From: Janthinobacterium sp. ROICE36
GTDB lineage: Bacteria > Pseudomonadota > Gammaproteobacteria > Burkholderiales > Burkholderiaceae_D
Reading direction: 5' to 3'
Assembly (NCBI RefSeq): GCF_002869965.1
Contig: NZ_PEBS01000030.1
Coordinates: 1 to 63,171, forward strand
Length of the DNA: 63,171 nucleotides
The notes below the pieces were generated by a model. That model was not told the origin of the DNA. It did not search any database and saw nothing but the letters and a program-made list of their open reading frames with translations. Within the stretch, counting starts at the first letter, position 1; the number at the start of each line of letters is the position of its first letter. Below are positions 28,956-37,876 of the stretch, piece by piece. The translations under genes were made by a program, and so were the position numbers.

Positions 28956-29112
28956 GGAGTGTTCCGTCAGGTAGAGAACCGAGTCCGGATTGGCTCGATT
29001 GACAGCCGACAGTATCCATCCTTGCCATGAAGGAAAAATGAGCCTTTTATTAAGATTGCATGAAGATGGCTTCTTTACCCATTCTTCAGCTTGCGGTGGT
29101 TTAATACTCATC

Positions 29113-29799
29113 ATGAAGATACTGCTGATTGAAGACGATATGGACCTGGGCAATGGCGTGCGGATCGCCTTGCGCGACCAGGGCATGCAAGTGGTCTGGG
29201 TGCGCAGCCTGGAGGATGCGGCGCGCAGCATCGAGCACGACAGTTGTGAGCTGGTGCTGCTGGACCTGGGCTTGCCGGACGGCGATGGCCTCGATTTGCT
29301 GGCCCGGCTGCGCGCGGCCCGCTTGCCGGTGCTGATCCTCAGCGCCCGCGACACGCTGGAACAGCGCTTGCGGGGTTTGGACGGCGGCGCCGACGATTAC
29401 CTGGTGAAGCCCTTCGTGCTGGCCGAGCTGCTGTCGCGTGTGCGTGCCCTGGCGCGCCGCAGCTATGGCTTCGATGGCGACACCATCGAATTGCGCGGCC
29501 TGCTGCTGCAAGTGCCCACGCGCCGTGTCAGCGTACATGGCCGGCCGGTGGAGCTGACCGCCAGTGAATACGCCTTGCTGAAGACCTTGCTGATGCGCGC
29601 CAACAGAGTCATCACGCGCCGCGTGCTGGAAGAACATATCCTGCCCGGCGGGCTGGCCAATGCCAGCAATACCCTGGATGTGCATATGGGGAATCTGCGC
29701 CGCAAAATAGGCGAAGGCTATATCCGTACCGTGCGCGGCGTTGGCTATGTTATCGACCAGCAAGGCGAAACCTCCACCCCGCCGGGGGGCGGCGCATGA
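29113..29799 (+). CDS. OmpR/PhoB-family response regulator
   Basis: A 228-residue two-domain regulator of the QseB/TctD/PmrA type. The receiver domain has ILLIEDD (acidic pocket), phosphoacceptor Asp51 in LLDLGLPDGDGL, and KPF (Lys101 region); the C-terminal winged helix shows VELTASEYALLKTLL and the recognition segment NTLDVHMGNLRRKIG. ATG 29113 is the family start; an upstream ATG at 28990 is not supported. The gene overlaps the kinase start by 4 bases (ATGA). Confidence 0.93.
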   Translation: MKILLIEDDMDLGNGVRIALRDQGMQVVWVRSLEDAARSIEHDSCELVLLDLGLPDGDGLDLLARLRAARLPVLILSARDTLEQRLRGLDGGADDYLVKPFVLAELLSRVRALARRSYGFDGDTIELRGLLLQVPTRRVSVHGRPVELTASEYALLKTLLMRANRVITRRVLEEHILPGGLANASNTLDVHMGNLRRKIGEGYIRTVRGVGYVIDQQGETSTPPGGGA

Positions 29800-31184
29800 T
29801 GGGGCGTTTCTGGGCCATGCTGCGCCGGCCTACGCTGGTGCGCCGCCTGATGCTGGCACAAATGCTGATGCTGACCGTGCTGTGGAGCCTGGCGGTCGCG
29901 TATGTGCTGATCGAGGGCACGGGCGAAGCGAGCAATGTCAGCCGGGGCGTCTTGCACGCCATTATCAGCGTGGCCGATAACCTGGCCGAGCAGCCGCAGC
30001 GACAGGAGCAAAGCTTGCGCGCGATCGACGAAGCCTTGCGCGAAGAGTTTGAAATGGGGAAAGTGCCGGAGCTGGCGCCGCGCATCCTTGTCTGGCGTGA
30101 GGGCGCGCTGGTCTACAAGTCCCCCGCAGCGCCCAGCGGTATCCGCAGCGCCGGTCCCGAGCAGATGGAAGTGGTCTACATCAAGGGACAGGCCTGGCGC
30201 AGCCGCAGCCTGACCGAGGGTGTCACGCGCGTGACGGTGCTGGAGGTGGGCGGCCCCTGGCAGTTTTTTATCACGATCAATTCACATGGCTATTACCTGC
30301 TGCCCCTGCTGATCAGCCTGCCGTTCTTGCTGGTGCCGGCCTGGCTGTCGATCCGCCTTGCGATGCTCCCGTGGCGCAAGGTGGCGCAGGAGGTAGCGGC
30401 GCGCGGGCCGCAGGATTTGCGTCCGCTGGCGTTCAAGCCGCCGCATGGCGAACTGGCGGGACTGGTCGACAATATCAACGCCCTGCTGCAGCGGGTCGAT
30501 GCCAGTGCGGCGCGTGAACGCAGCTTCATCGCCGACGCTACGCATGAGCTGCGTACGCCGCTGGCGGCCATGCGCGTGAATGTCGAGGCCTTGCAGGGCC
30601 AGGCGCATGACGCACGCCAGCAAGAGCTGCTGGACGGTATCTTGAACAGTGGCAACCGTGCCGCGCGCCTGGTGGGCCAGCTGCTGCAGCTGACGCGCAG
30701 TGAAGTGCAGGCCGGTGCTGGCGAGTTGCCGCGGCGGCAGGCGCTCGATGCCTTGCTGCAAGACCGGCTGGCGGCGCTGTCCGGCCTGGCTCAGGCGGGC
30801 GATATCGAGCTCGAGTTGCAAGCCAGCGTATCGCTCAGCGTGCCCGGACAGCGCGAGAGCCTGGTGTCGCTGATCGACAACCTGGTGGAAAACGCCATCA
30901 AGTACAGCCCGCGCGGCAGCAGCGTGACAGTGTCGCTGCATGCGGAGCGGGGCCAGGCCGTGTTGCATGTGGCCGATCAGGGGCAGGGCATCGCGCCGGC
31001 GCTGTATGCGCGCGTGTTCGACCGCTTTTTCCGCGCGCCGCAGCAGCCGCAGCCGGGCAGTGGCCTGGGCTTGTCCATCGTCGCTTCCGTCGTGCGCCAG
31101 CATGCTGGCACGATTCAGTTGCATAGCGGCAATGGCGGCCTGGGCTTGCTGGTGGAAGTCAGGTTGCCGTTGGCCGAGGCCTGA
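29796..31184 (+). CDS. Two-component sensor histidine kinase (QseC/TctE-like)
   Basis: A 462-residue membrane kinase: helix about residues 13-35, a periplasmic sensor of about 120 residues without recognised fold, helix about 160-180, HAMP region, then the phosphorylated His in ADATHELRTPLAAM, N box NLVENAIKYSPRG, and G boxes ADQGQGIAP and GSGLGLSI. It is translationally coupled to the response regulator before it. The stimulus is unknown; the neighbouring MipA/OmpV gene suggests envelope stress. Confidence 0.93.
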   Translation: MMGRFWAMLRRPTLVRRLMLAQMLMLTVLWSLAVAYVLIEGTGEASNVSRGVLHAIISVADNLAEQPQRQEQSLRAIDEALREEFEMGKVPELAPRILVWREGALVYKSPAAPSGIRSAGPEQMEVVYIKGQAWRSRSLTEGVTRVTVLEVGGPWQFFITINSHGYYLLPLLISLPFLLVPAWLSIRLAMLPWRKVAQEVAARGPQDLRPLAFKPPHGELAGLVDNINALLQRVDASAARERSFIADATHELRTPLAAMRVNVEALQGQAHDARQQELLDGILNSGNRAARLVGQLLQLTRSEVQAGAGELPRRQALDALLQDRLAALSGLAQAGDIELELQASVSLSVPGQRESLVSLIDNLVENAIKYSPRGSSVTVSLHAERGQAVLHVADQGQGIAPALYARVFDRFFRAPQQPQPGSGLGLSIVASVVRQHAGTIQLHSGNGGLGLLVEVRLPLAEA

Positions 31185-31263
31185 GTGCGCTGGCGGGCTT
31201 TCTGATATGGCATGACGATGTGCGCTTGTAACGCAAGATGGCATGGCGTGGCGCACGCCTGCG

Positions 31264-32892
31264 ATGCATAATGCAGAACAGTCAAAAAACACCGTTATGC
31301 ACCCATTCCTGTCCCGCTACCTGCCGTATCCCGCCTTTGTCGGCCTGTATTTGCTGTTTGACTGGGCGACCTATATCAACCCGATGTACGGGTTGAACAT
31401 CACCCCCTGGAATCCCGATCCCGCGCTGGGCCTGGTGTTTTGGCTGATCCACGGCCGCAAGGCGGCGCTGCCGTGGTTTATCGCCTTGCTGGCAGGTGAG
31501 GTGCTGGTGCGCGGCATGCCGGCAGGTCTGCCCCTGACCTTGCTCTGTTCGGCCTGGCTGGTGCTCGGCTATGGAGGTATCGGCGCAGTCTTGCGCCGCA
31601 ATTTCAGCAGCAGCGATATCTTCGATAACCGGCGCCGCCTGGGTACCTGGGTCGCCGTGGTGCTGTCGGGCACCATTCTCAATGCGCTCGGCTATATTTC
31701 TTTGCTATCGCTGACGGGGCGCATCCCTGCCGGCGAATGGGGGACGGCAGTATGGCGTTTCGGCATCGGCGATACAGTAGGCATGCTGGTGTCGATGCCG
31801 CTGATCTGGGTGCTGTTCAGCGAGCGCGGGCGGGAGCGCCTGCATGCTGCCGTCTGGCGCTGGGAAACCCTGGCGTATCTGGCCCTGGCCAGCTTCGTGC
31901 TGTGGAGCCTCTTCGGCTCTATCGTGCGATCCGAATACAAGCATTTCTATTTCCTGTTTCTCCCCGTGATCTGGGCCGCCTCGCGCCAGGGCTTGCATGG
32001 CGCCGTGCTGGCCGTGTTTGTATTGCAACTTTGCATCATTACCCTGGTGAAATGGACGCATGCGGTCGATATCCAGTTTTATGAATTGCAACTACTCGAT
32101 GCCGTGCTGGCGCTGGTGGGATTTTTTATCGGCATCGTCGTCGATGAAATGCGCCAGGTGGCCGACGAACTGAAGCACACGATGCGCCTGGCGGCCGCCG
32201 GCGAGATGGCGGCCGCGCTTGCCCATGAGCTGAACCAGCCGCTGACAGCCTTGTCGACGTATGGCAAGGCGTGTGAATACTTGCTGGAGCGGGGCGAGAC
32301 TGGCGCCTTGCTGCAGGGCGCAGTGGGACATATGATCGTCGAATCGGGACGCGCCGCAGACGTGGTGCGCCGCCTGCGCGACTTTTTCCGCACGGGTGCG
32401 ATGCAGCTCGAAGCGGTGGAGGCGAGCGCCTTGATCGAGGGCATGGCGCGCCAGTTCACGCCGCTGTTCCATGAACATGGCATCGAGCTGGTGCTGGCGC
32501 CGCCGTCGCCGCTGGCCGTCAACGCCGATCGCCTGCAGATCGAGCTGGTGCTGCGTAACTTGCTGGCCAATGCGCAGGATGCGGTGATGGGCCAGCGGCG
32601 CGGCCAGCGCCGCATCACGGTGTCGGTCGAGCGGCTCGAAGGCGGGCGGCTGCGCCTGTCCGTGGAAGATAGCGGCCCCGGTATTTCCAATAGCCTGGCG
32701 GCACGCCTGTTCGAACCGTTTGTCTCGACCAAGGCCAGCGGCCTGGGGCTGGGACTCGTACTCAGCCGCAGCATCGTCGAAGCGCATGGCGGCCAGCTCT
32801 GGGCCGAAGTGGGTAAGCATGGTATTTTTCGTTTTATCCTGCCCCTGGCGCGCGCCAGTGCGGCCGCTACAGGAGAGCATGGTGACAAGTAA
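31264..32892 (+). CDS. MASE1-like membrane sensor histidine kinase (FixL-type kinase core)
   Basis: A protein of about 542 residues with eight or so N-terminal helices arranged like a MASE1 sensor domain, then a short linker and a kinase core: AAALAHELNQPLTALSTYG (His box of the FixL/NtrB type), NLLANAQDAV (N box) and EDSGPGI plus GLGLGLVLSRSI. There is no PAS or haem site, so it is not an oxygen sensor in the FixL sense. No ATG has a clear ribosome site; 31243, 31264 and 31297 are candidates. It overlaps the following regulator by 14 bases. Confidence 0.85.
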   Translation: MHNAEQSKNTVMHPFLSRYLPYPAFVGLYLLFDWATYINPMYGLNITPWNPDPALGLVFWLIHGRKAALPWFIALLAGEVLVRGMPAGLPLTLLCSAWLVLGYGGIGAVLRRNFSSSDIFDNRRRLGTWVAVVLSGTILNALGYISLLSLTGRIPAGEWGTAVWRFGIGDTVGMLVSMPLIWVLFSERGRERLHAAVWRWETLAYLALASFVLWSLFGSIVRSEYKHFYFLFLPVIWAASRQGLHGAVLAVFVLQLCIITLVKWTHAVDIQFYELQLLDAVLALVGFFIGIVVDEMRQVADELKHTMRLAAAGEMAAALAHELNQPLTALSTYGKACEYLLERGETGALLQGAVGHMIVESGRAADVVRRLRDFFRTGAMQLEAVEASALIEGMARQFTPLFHEHGIELVLAPPSPLAVNADRLQIELVLRNLLANAQDAVMGQRRGQRRITVSVERLEGGRLRLSVEDSGPGISNSLAARLFEPFVSTKASGLGLGLVLSRSIVEAHGGQLWAEVGKHGIFRFILPLARASAAATGEHGDK

Positions 32893-33490
32893 TTTGACGG
32901 TGTTTATCGTGGACGACGATCCCGCCGTGCGCGATGCGCTGGGTTTGCTGTTGGGCATACGCGGCTACCGCACTGCCCTGTTTTCCTGCGGCGAGGATTT
33001 CCTGCACAGCTGGCGGCCCGAGTGGGCCGGCTGTCTGTTGATCGATATCCGCATGTCGGGCATGGATGGCCTGAGCCTGCAGCGCCGCTTGCTGGAACTC
33101 GAGTGCATGTTGCCCGTCATCATTATCACGGGGCACGGCGATGTCGCCCTGGCACGCCAGGCATTCAAGGCACAGGCCAGCGATTTCCTGGAAAAACCAT
33201 TTGATCACGACAAGTTGTTGGCAGCCATCGATGAAGCGTTCTCGCGCGAGGCGCATGCGCGCGGCCAATTGCAGCGGCAAGCGGCGGGGCTAGCCTTGCT
33301 GCGCGCCTTGACGCCGCGCGAGCGGGAAGTGATGCACCTGGTGGTGACGGGTCAGCACAACCGCGATATCGCACCGCTGCTGGGTATTTCCGTGCGCACG
33401 GTGGAAGTGCACAAGGCGCGCCTGATGGACAAGCTGGGCGTCGATAATGTGGCCGACCTGGTGCGCATCAGCATGCTGGGCACCGGCTAA
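32879..33490 (+). CDS. FixJ/LuxR-type response regulator
   Basis: A 203-residue regulator: receiver domain with FIVDDDPAVRD, phosphoacceptor Asp56 in CLLIDIRMSGMDG, IIITGHGD and FLEKPFD; then a LuxR/GerE helix-turn-helix with LTPREREVMHLVV, NRDIAPLLGISVRTVEVHKA. AGGAG at 32871-32875 decides the start at 32879; the frame is open far upstream inside the kinase gene but is only a shadow there. Partner of the MASE1-like kinase before it. Confidence 0.93.
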   Translation: MVTSNLTVFIVDDDPAVRDALGLLLGIRGYRTALFSCGEDFLHSWRPEWAGCLLIDIRMSGMDGLSLQRRLLELECMLPVIIITGHGDVALARQAFKAQASDFLEKPFDHDKLLAAIDEAFSREAHARGQLQRQAAGLALLRALTPREREVMHLVVTGQHNRDIAPLLGISVRTVEVHKARLMDKLGVDNVADLVRISMLGTG

Positions 33491-33503
33491 CCGTTAAAGA
33501 GCT

Positions 33504-34604
33504 CTAGGCGATGGTTTTCAATACCTGATCGACTGAAATCGCCTTGACCCAGTCGCTGCGCCGCGCCACCGTGATGACGGTGCTGTTGGCGCTGTCGAAG
33601 GGGGCCCATTCGGGATTTTTCTTGCGCATCAATGCCACCACGGGCACATGCACGGCGTTCGCCAGATGCATGATCGACGTTTCCACCGAAATAATCAGCT
33701 CGCATTGCGACAGCATGGCCGGCAGCTGGAAAAAGTTGTCGATGGCACTGAAGGCTTGCGTGCGCGGCAAGTTGTGCGCCTGCACGACGGCATCCACCTT
33801 GGCCAGTTCCTGCGGCATGGCATTGATCAGGAAGCAGGCGTTGCGCCATTCGGGCATCGTTTGCATGCGTGCGATCAGCTCGGCAATGCGCTCCAGCGGC
33901 CAGCTGCGCTTGTGCGATTTGGCAAATGGATTCAGGAGTACGAGCGGACCCTGGCGCGGGGCAAAGTCCAAGGCGCTCAGCTGTTCCTGTGCCTGTTGCA
34001 ACGCCAGTGCGGGAATGTGCACGAAGGGATAGCGTTCTGCCACGGGAATGTCGAGCCCCGTCAATTGATGGAACCAGTCCGCATACACGCTGCTGATATG
34101 GTGCTCGCCGGCATCCTGACCCGCATACGAGGCCAGGACGGCATCGATCTTGCGGTAGGCCAGGTAATGCCAGGGGCGCAAGGGGCTGAATGGCTTGCGC
34201 GTGCCGATCACCAGCCCGTGCGGACTGATCGCGCGGGCAAGGTCCGCATATTGCTGCGGCCGTACGTGGGCCAATGACACGACGACAGGATAGTGTTCCG
34301 CTTTGGCTTCGCGCAGTGACTCTTCGTACAGCGCCGGGCTGTAGGTCTTGCGATACACCTTGGAGAACAGGCCCGACTGTTCGACCCAGTCGTACAGTGA
34401 ATAGGTGCGCAAGCCTTCCCATTGCCTGGCGTCGGACGTGCGCCGCACTTCATCGACCCACAAGTGGATCTGCATATGGGGATAGGCCGCGGCAAAGGCG
34501 CGGAAACCGTTTTGCAGGTAGGTAAAGTCTCCCAGCGCCAGATGGGCGATGAAAAGAATTTTGTCCGACTTTTGTAGAAGTTCGGCGGGAATCAAAGGCG
34601 TCAT
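33504..34604 (-). CDS. Family 9 glycosyltransferase (heptosyltransferase-like)
   Basis: A 366-residue GT-B enzyme of the ADP-heptose:LPS heptosyltransferase family. Typical traits are the N-terminal ILFIAHLALGDFTYLQNGFRA (in place of RxxxxGDxxxxxP), LVLLNPFAKSHKRSWPLERIAEL in the middle and the C-terminal donor block ISVETSIMHLANAVHVPVVAL. It would add a sugar to the LPS core or a related lipid-linked glycan in the cytoplasm. Last gene of the ligase-MsbA-GT9 operon, 35 bases after MsbA. Confidence 0.82.
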   Translation of the reverse strand: MTPLIPAELLQKSDKILFIAHLALGDFTYLQNGFRAFAAAYPHMQIHLWVDEVRRTSDARQWEGLRTYSLYDWVEQSGLFSKVYRKTYSPALYEESLREAKAEHYPVVVSLAHVRPQQYADLARAISPHGLVIGTRKPFSPLRPWHYLAYRKIDAVLASYAGQDAGEHHISSVYADWFHQLTGLDIPVAERYPFVHIPALALQQAQEQLSALDFAPRQGPLVLLNPFAKSHKRSWPLERIAELIARMQTMPEWRNACFLINAMPQELAKVDAVVQAHNLPRTQAFSAIDNFFQLPAMLSQCELIISVETSIMHLANAVHVPVVALMRKKNPEWAPFDSANSTVITVARRSDWVKAISVDQVLKTIA

Positions 34605-34639
34605 GTATCAGTACGATTTCAGGTATTCATTCGATGGTG

Positions 34640-36373
34640 TCAAAGCACTTGCTGGGAAAATTGCAGGCGATGCAGATTGGCATACGCGCCGTTGGCATCC
34701 AATAATTGCTGGTGAGTGCCGGTTTCCATTATTTTCCCATGTGACAATACCACGATACGGTCCGCACGTTCAATTGTTGATAGCCGATGAGCAATAACCA
34801 ATGTAGTTTTACCTTGCATCAGGTGCTCCAGTGCCGCTTGTACGGCCCGTTCCGCCTCCGTATCCAGTGCCGACGTGGCTTCATCGAGGATCAGGATGGG
34901 CGCATCCTTGTAGATCGCGCGGGCGATGGCCACGCGTTGGCGCTGGCCGCCGGACAGGCGCGAGCCGTTGTCGCCCAGGCGCGTTTCCAGGCCGTCGGGC
35001 AAGCCGTCGATCACGTCAGACAGGAAGGCGGCGGCGGCCGCCGCTTCGACGCGCTGCCGGTCAGGGGCTGCATCGCCATACGCAATATTGGCGGCCAGGG
35101 TATCGTCGAACAGCACCACCTGCTGGCTGACCATGGCGATCTGGCTGCGCAGGCTGGTGAGGGCGATGGCATCGATATTCTGCCCATCGAGCAAGATTTC
35201 ACCACTGCTGGCAGAGTAAAAGCCGGGTAGCAGACTGACCAGGGTCGATTTGCCGCCGCCGGACATGCCGACAAAGGCGACCGTCTGTCCTGGCGCGATG
35301 CTTAGATCGATGTGTCGCAGGGCTGCTTCCTGATGCCCAGGGTAGGCAAAGCTCACGTCCTTGAATTCGATGCGGCCTTTGCTGCGGGCAGCGAGCGGCT
35401 GGCCGCCCGTGCGTTCCGGTGTCTTGTCGATCAGCTGGAAGACTTCCTCGGCGGCGGCCATGCCGCGCTGCAGGGGGCCGTTGACTTCGGCTAGTTGCTT
35501 CAAGGGCGTCAGCAGCATCAGCATGGCCGTGATGAAGGAAACAAAACCACCGACCGTGATCTGGCCCTGCTCCGACTGGAACAGGGCCATCACGATGACC
35601 AGGGCCACGGCGGCGGCCGTGATCACCTGCGTGATGGGCACGGTGGCGGAAAAGGTGGTGGTCATGCGCATGCTGTAGCGGCGCAATTGTTCGGCGCGCT
35701 CTTCGAAGCGGGCCTTTTCGTAGTCCTGGCCACCGAAGATCTTGATCACTTGCTGCGCGCGCGTGGTTTCCTCGATGACCTGGGTCAGCTCGGCATTCAC
35801 GGCCAGCGAGTCGCGGTTGAGTTTTTTCAGGCGCTTGCCCGTGGTACGCACGACGATGGTCAGCACGGGCAGCAGCACCAGGGTCACCAGGGTCAGTGCC
35901 CAGTTCAGGTACAGCAGCCACGCCAGCAGGCCCAGCACCGTCAGCGAGGAGCGCACGATCGAGGTAAACACCTTGGTCACCATTTCAATGATCTGCTGCA
36001 CTTCGAACATGATGGAATTGATGACTTTGCCCACCGTGTGCGTGTTGTAGAAGTCGATGGGCAAGTTGAGCATGCTGGCAAACATCCTGCGCCGCAACTC
36101 GTTAAGGATGCGCGTGGAGACATAGCTCATCAGGTAGCTGCTGGCAAATGTCGAGGTGCCGCGTATGGCAAAGATGCCGATGACGATCAGCGGCACCAGC
36201 CAGAAGGAAAAACTCACCTTGCCGCCAAAGCCATTGTCGAGCAGTAACTTGAGCGCATACGGCAACAGTGGTTCCGTGGCTGCCGTGACGACCATCGCCA
36301 GCAAGGCCAGGGCCAGGTGTTTCTTATAGGGCGCGTGCAGCGCGGTGAGGCGCTTCAGGTCGGGCGTGAGCAT
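34640..36373 (-). CDS. msbA: Lipid A export ABC transporter MsbA
   Basis: A 577-residue half-transporter that flips lipid A-core across the inner membrane. The N-terminal part has six transmembrane helices (about residues 18-300) and the C-terminal ATPase has Walker A GMSGGGKST, Q-loop, signature LSGGQRQRVAIARAI, Walker B ILILDEATSALD and the His of VIAHRLST. Size and layout match MsbA. The neighbours (O-antigen-ligase-like and GT9 genes) support an LPS role over a drug exporter. Confidence 0.92.
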   Translation of the reverse strand: MLTPDLKRLTALHAPYKKHLALALLAMVVTAATEPLLPYALKLLLDNGFGGKVSFSFWLVPLIVIGIFAIRGTSTFASSYLMSYVSTRILNELRRRMFASMLNLPIDFYNTHTVGKVINSIMFEVQQIIEMVTKVFTSIVRSSLTVLGLLAWLLYLNWALTLVTLVLLPVLTIVVRTTGKRLKKLNRDSLAVNAELTQVIEETTRAQQVIKIFGGQDYEKARFEERAEQLRRYSMRMTTTFSATVPITQVITAAAVALVIVMALFQSEQGQITVGGFVSFITAMLMLLTPLKQLAEVNGPLQRGMAAAEEVFQLIDKTPERTGGQPLAARSKGRIEFKDVSFAYPGHQEAALRHIDLSIAPGQTVAFVGMSGGGKSTLVSLLPGFYSASSGEILLDGQNIDAIALTSLRSQIAMVSQQVVLFDDTLAANIAYGDAAPDRQRVEAAAAAAFLSDVIDGLPDGLETRLGDNGSRLSGGQRQRVAIARAIYKDAPILILDEATSALDTEAERAVQAALEHLMQGKTTLVIAHRLSTIERADRIVVLSHGKIMETGTHQQLLDANGAYANLHRLQFSQQVL

Positions 36374-36424
36374 CGGTATGGTTCCTTGCAGGGGACAGCA
36401 AAAACGGTCAGGCGGAAAACGAGC

Positions 36425-37693
36425 TCAGGCAATGCGTTCTTGCTGGCGCAGCATGGACCACAATATCACCATCGGGAAAACCAGCATGATGATGCCGATA
36501 TTGAGAGTAAGCGAATTCGTCGTCAAGCCGAATGTGATATAGCAGGAAAGCAGGATGACACCGGCCAGCGCGTAGGGTTGTGCCGTTTGTCCATGTCCAG
36601 CCTCCCGCAGGGACTGGCTGAACAAGCGCAGTGGGAGGAAAAACAGCACCAGCAATGCTAACAGGCCCAGCATGCCGCGCTTGACTAGCGAATCGATATA
36701 GTCGTTGTGCGCATTCGTGAAATCGCGCGCCACGGCATTCATCTTGCCTTCGGCTGCCAGCTCTTGCTTTTGCGCCAGATAGCCATTGCGGCCTATGCCC
36801 AGCAACAGGTTTTCGTCCGACATGCGCAGTGCGGAACGCCACATTTCCACGCGTTGGCCAACGGAAGAGTATATGTTGCCGGAATCGTTGAAACTGTTGA
36901 GCTCGTTGATGGCGGCGACGCTGCGCTCCCGCACCGGTGAGTTGGGGAGGGCATACACCAGGGCTCCCAATACAACAAAGGCGGCTGCGACACTGAAAAG
37001 ATAACGCTTGCCGTGTTTTTTAGCCTGATGCAGGGCGATGATGCAAACACAGATCGGCAATGCCAGCCAGCCGCCACGGCTACCGCTGATGATCGAACCT
37101 GCCACTCCCGCGACGCAGCCGCACAGCATCAGCACTGTCCACAGGCGCTGGCGCGATTGAGCGCGTGCCCACGCGACGCCGCACAGCGAGAGCATGCCCA
37201 GCAGCATGCTCACATTGCCATAATGGATGGCGTTGCTCGTGGCCGCTTGGGGGCGGCCCATATCACTGGCAAAGAATTGCCAAAAAGCCAGTGCGGCACC
37301 GCTGATGGCGCCAATCGCAACACCGCTCCACCATGCCTCAGGCCGCGGCGGATACGCGAGCAGCAGCAGCAGCACGGGCGCGGCCAGCAGTGCACGCAGC
37401 GGAATGTCGAGTTCGCGCGCTGGATCGGCGTGATAAAGCATGTTGGCAGTAAAAATGAAGAAGTACAGCAACAGAGTGCCGAGCAGCAGATAATCCCGGC
37501 GTTGCAGGTTCAGGCGGGGGCGTTTCCATAGTAACCAACTGCTGGCCAGCAGGAGAACCAGTGCACCAAGGGAATATCCGCTGGTGACAGCCAGCGCCAA
37601 TGCCAAAAAAAGAAAAACAGAAACAGAAGTCAGGCCGAGCATGAAAATCCTTGGTAACGCACGTCGTCGCCATTCTGGCAACTGTAGCAACAT
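36425..37693 (-). CDS. O-antigen ligase (WaaL-like) family membrane protein
   Basis: A 422-residue inner-membrane protein with about 11-12 helices and the large periplasmic loop typical of Wzy_C/WaaL proteins, containing IISGSRGGWLALP (the conserved Arg) and the His-bearing segment FTNAHNDYIDSLVKRG. It would join polymer from undecaprenyl diphosphate to lipid A-core in the periplasm. ATG 37693 is my choice; the frame is open to 37828 and that extension would run through a G9/C9 tract, so a longer or phase-variable form is possible. First gene of the operon with msbA and the GT9 gene. Confidence 0.82.
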   Translation of the reverse strand: MLLQLPEWRRRALPRIFMLGLTSVSVFLFLALALAVTSGYSLGALVLLLASSWLLWKRPRLNLQRRDYLLLGTLLLYFFIFTANMLYHADPARELDIPLRALLAAPVLLLLLAYPPRPEAWWSGVAIGAISGAALAFWQFFASDMGRPQAATSNAIHYGNVSMLLGMLSLCGVAWARAQSRQRLWTVLMLCGCVAGVAGSIISGSRGGWLALPICVCIIALHQAKKHGKRYLFSVAAAFVVLGALVYALPNSPVRERSVAAINELNSFNDSGNIYSSVGQRVEMWRSALRMSDENLLLGIGRNGYLAQKQELAAEGKMNAVARDFTNAHNDYIDSLVKRGMLGLLALLVLFFLPLRLFSQSLREAGHGQTAQPYALAGVILLSCYITFGLTTNSLTLNIGIIMLVFPMVILWSMLRQQERIA

Positions 37694-37775
37694 AAAGTAG
37701 GCGTCATTGTAATCGAAGGCTGCGGCAAAAACGCCCCTGGAAATTTTCGATTTGATAACTATATGGGCGGTCTCA

Positions 37776-37784
37776 GGGGGGGGG
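37776..37784. repeat. Homopolymeric G9 tract upstream of the ligase gene
   Basis: Nine consecutive G on the plus strand (C on the ligase strand), 83 bases before the chosen ATG of the WaaL-like gene and inside its open upstream extension, where it would encode three prolines. The longest single-base G/C run I noticed in the window. Confidence 0.7.
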
Positions 37785-37787
37785 ATG

Positions 37788-37820
37788 AAAAAAACCATGG
37801 TTTTTAGCCATGGTTTTTTT
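37788..37820 (-). terminator. Rho-independent terminator after the malic enzyme gene
   Basis: AAAACCATGG and CCATGGTTTT arms around a 7-base loop, with seven T after the stem on either strand. On the minus strand it lies 57 bases past the malic enzyme stop and insulates it from the ligase operon. Confidence 0.88.
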
Positions 37821-37876
37821 GTAAGCAATGGTAACTTGCTGTTATTTTGCTAATTCAGCAAGGCCTGTCATGCGAC

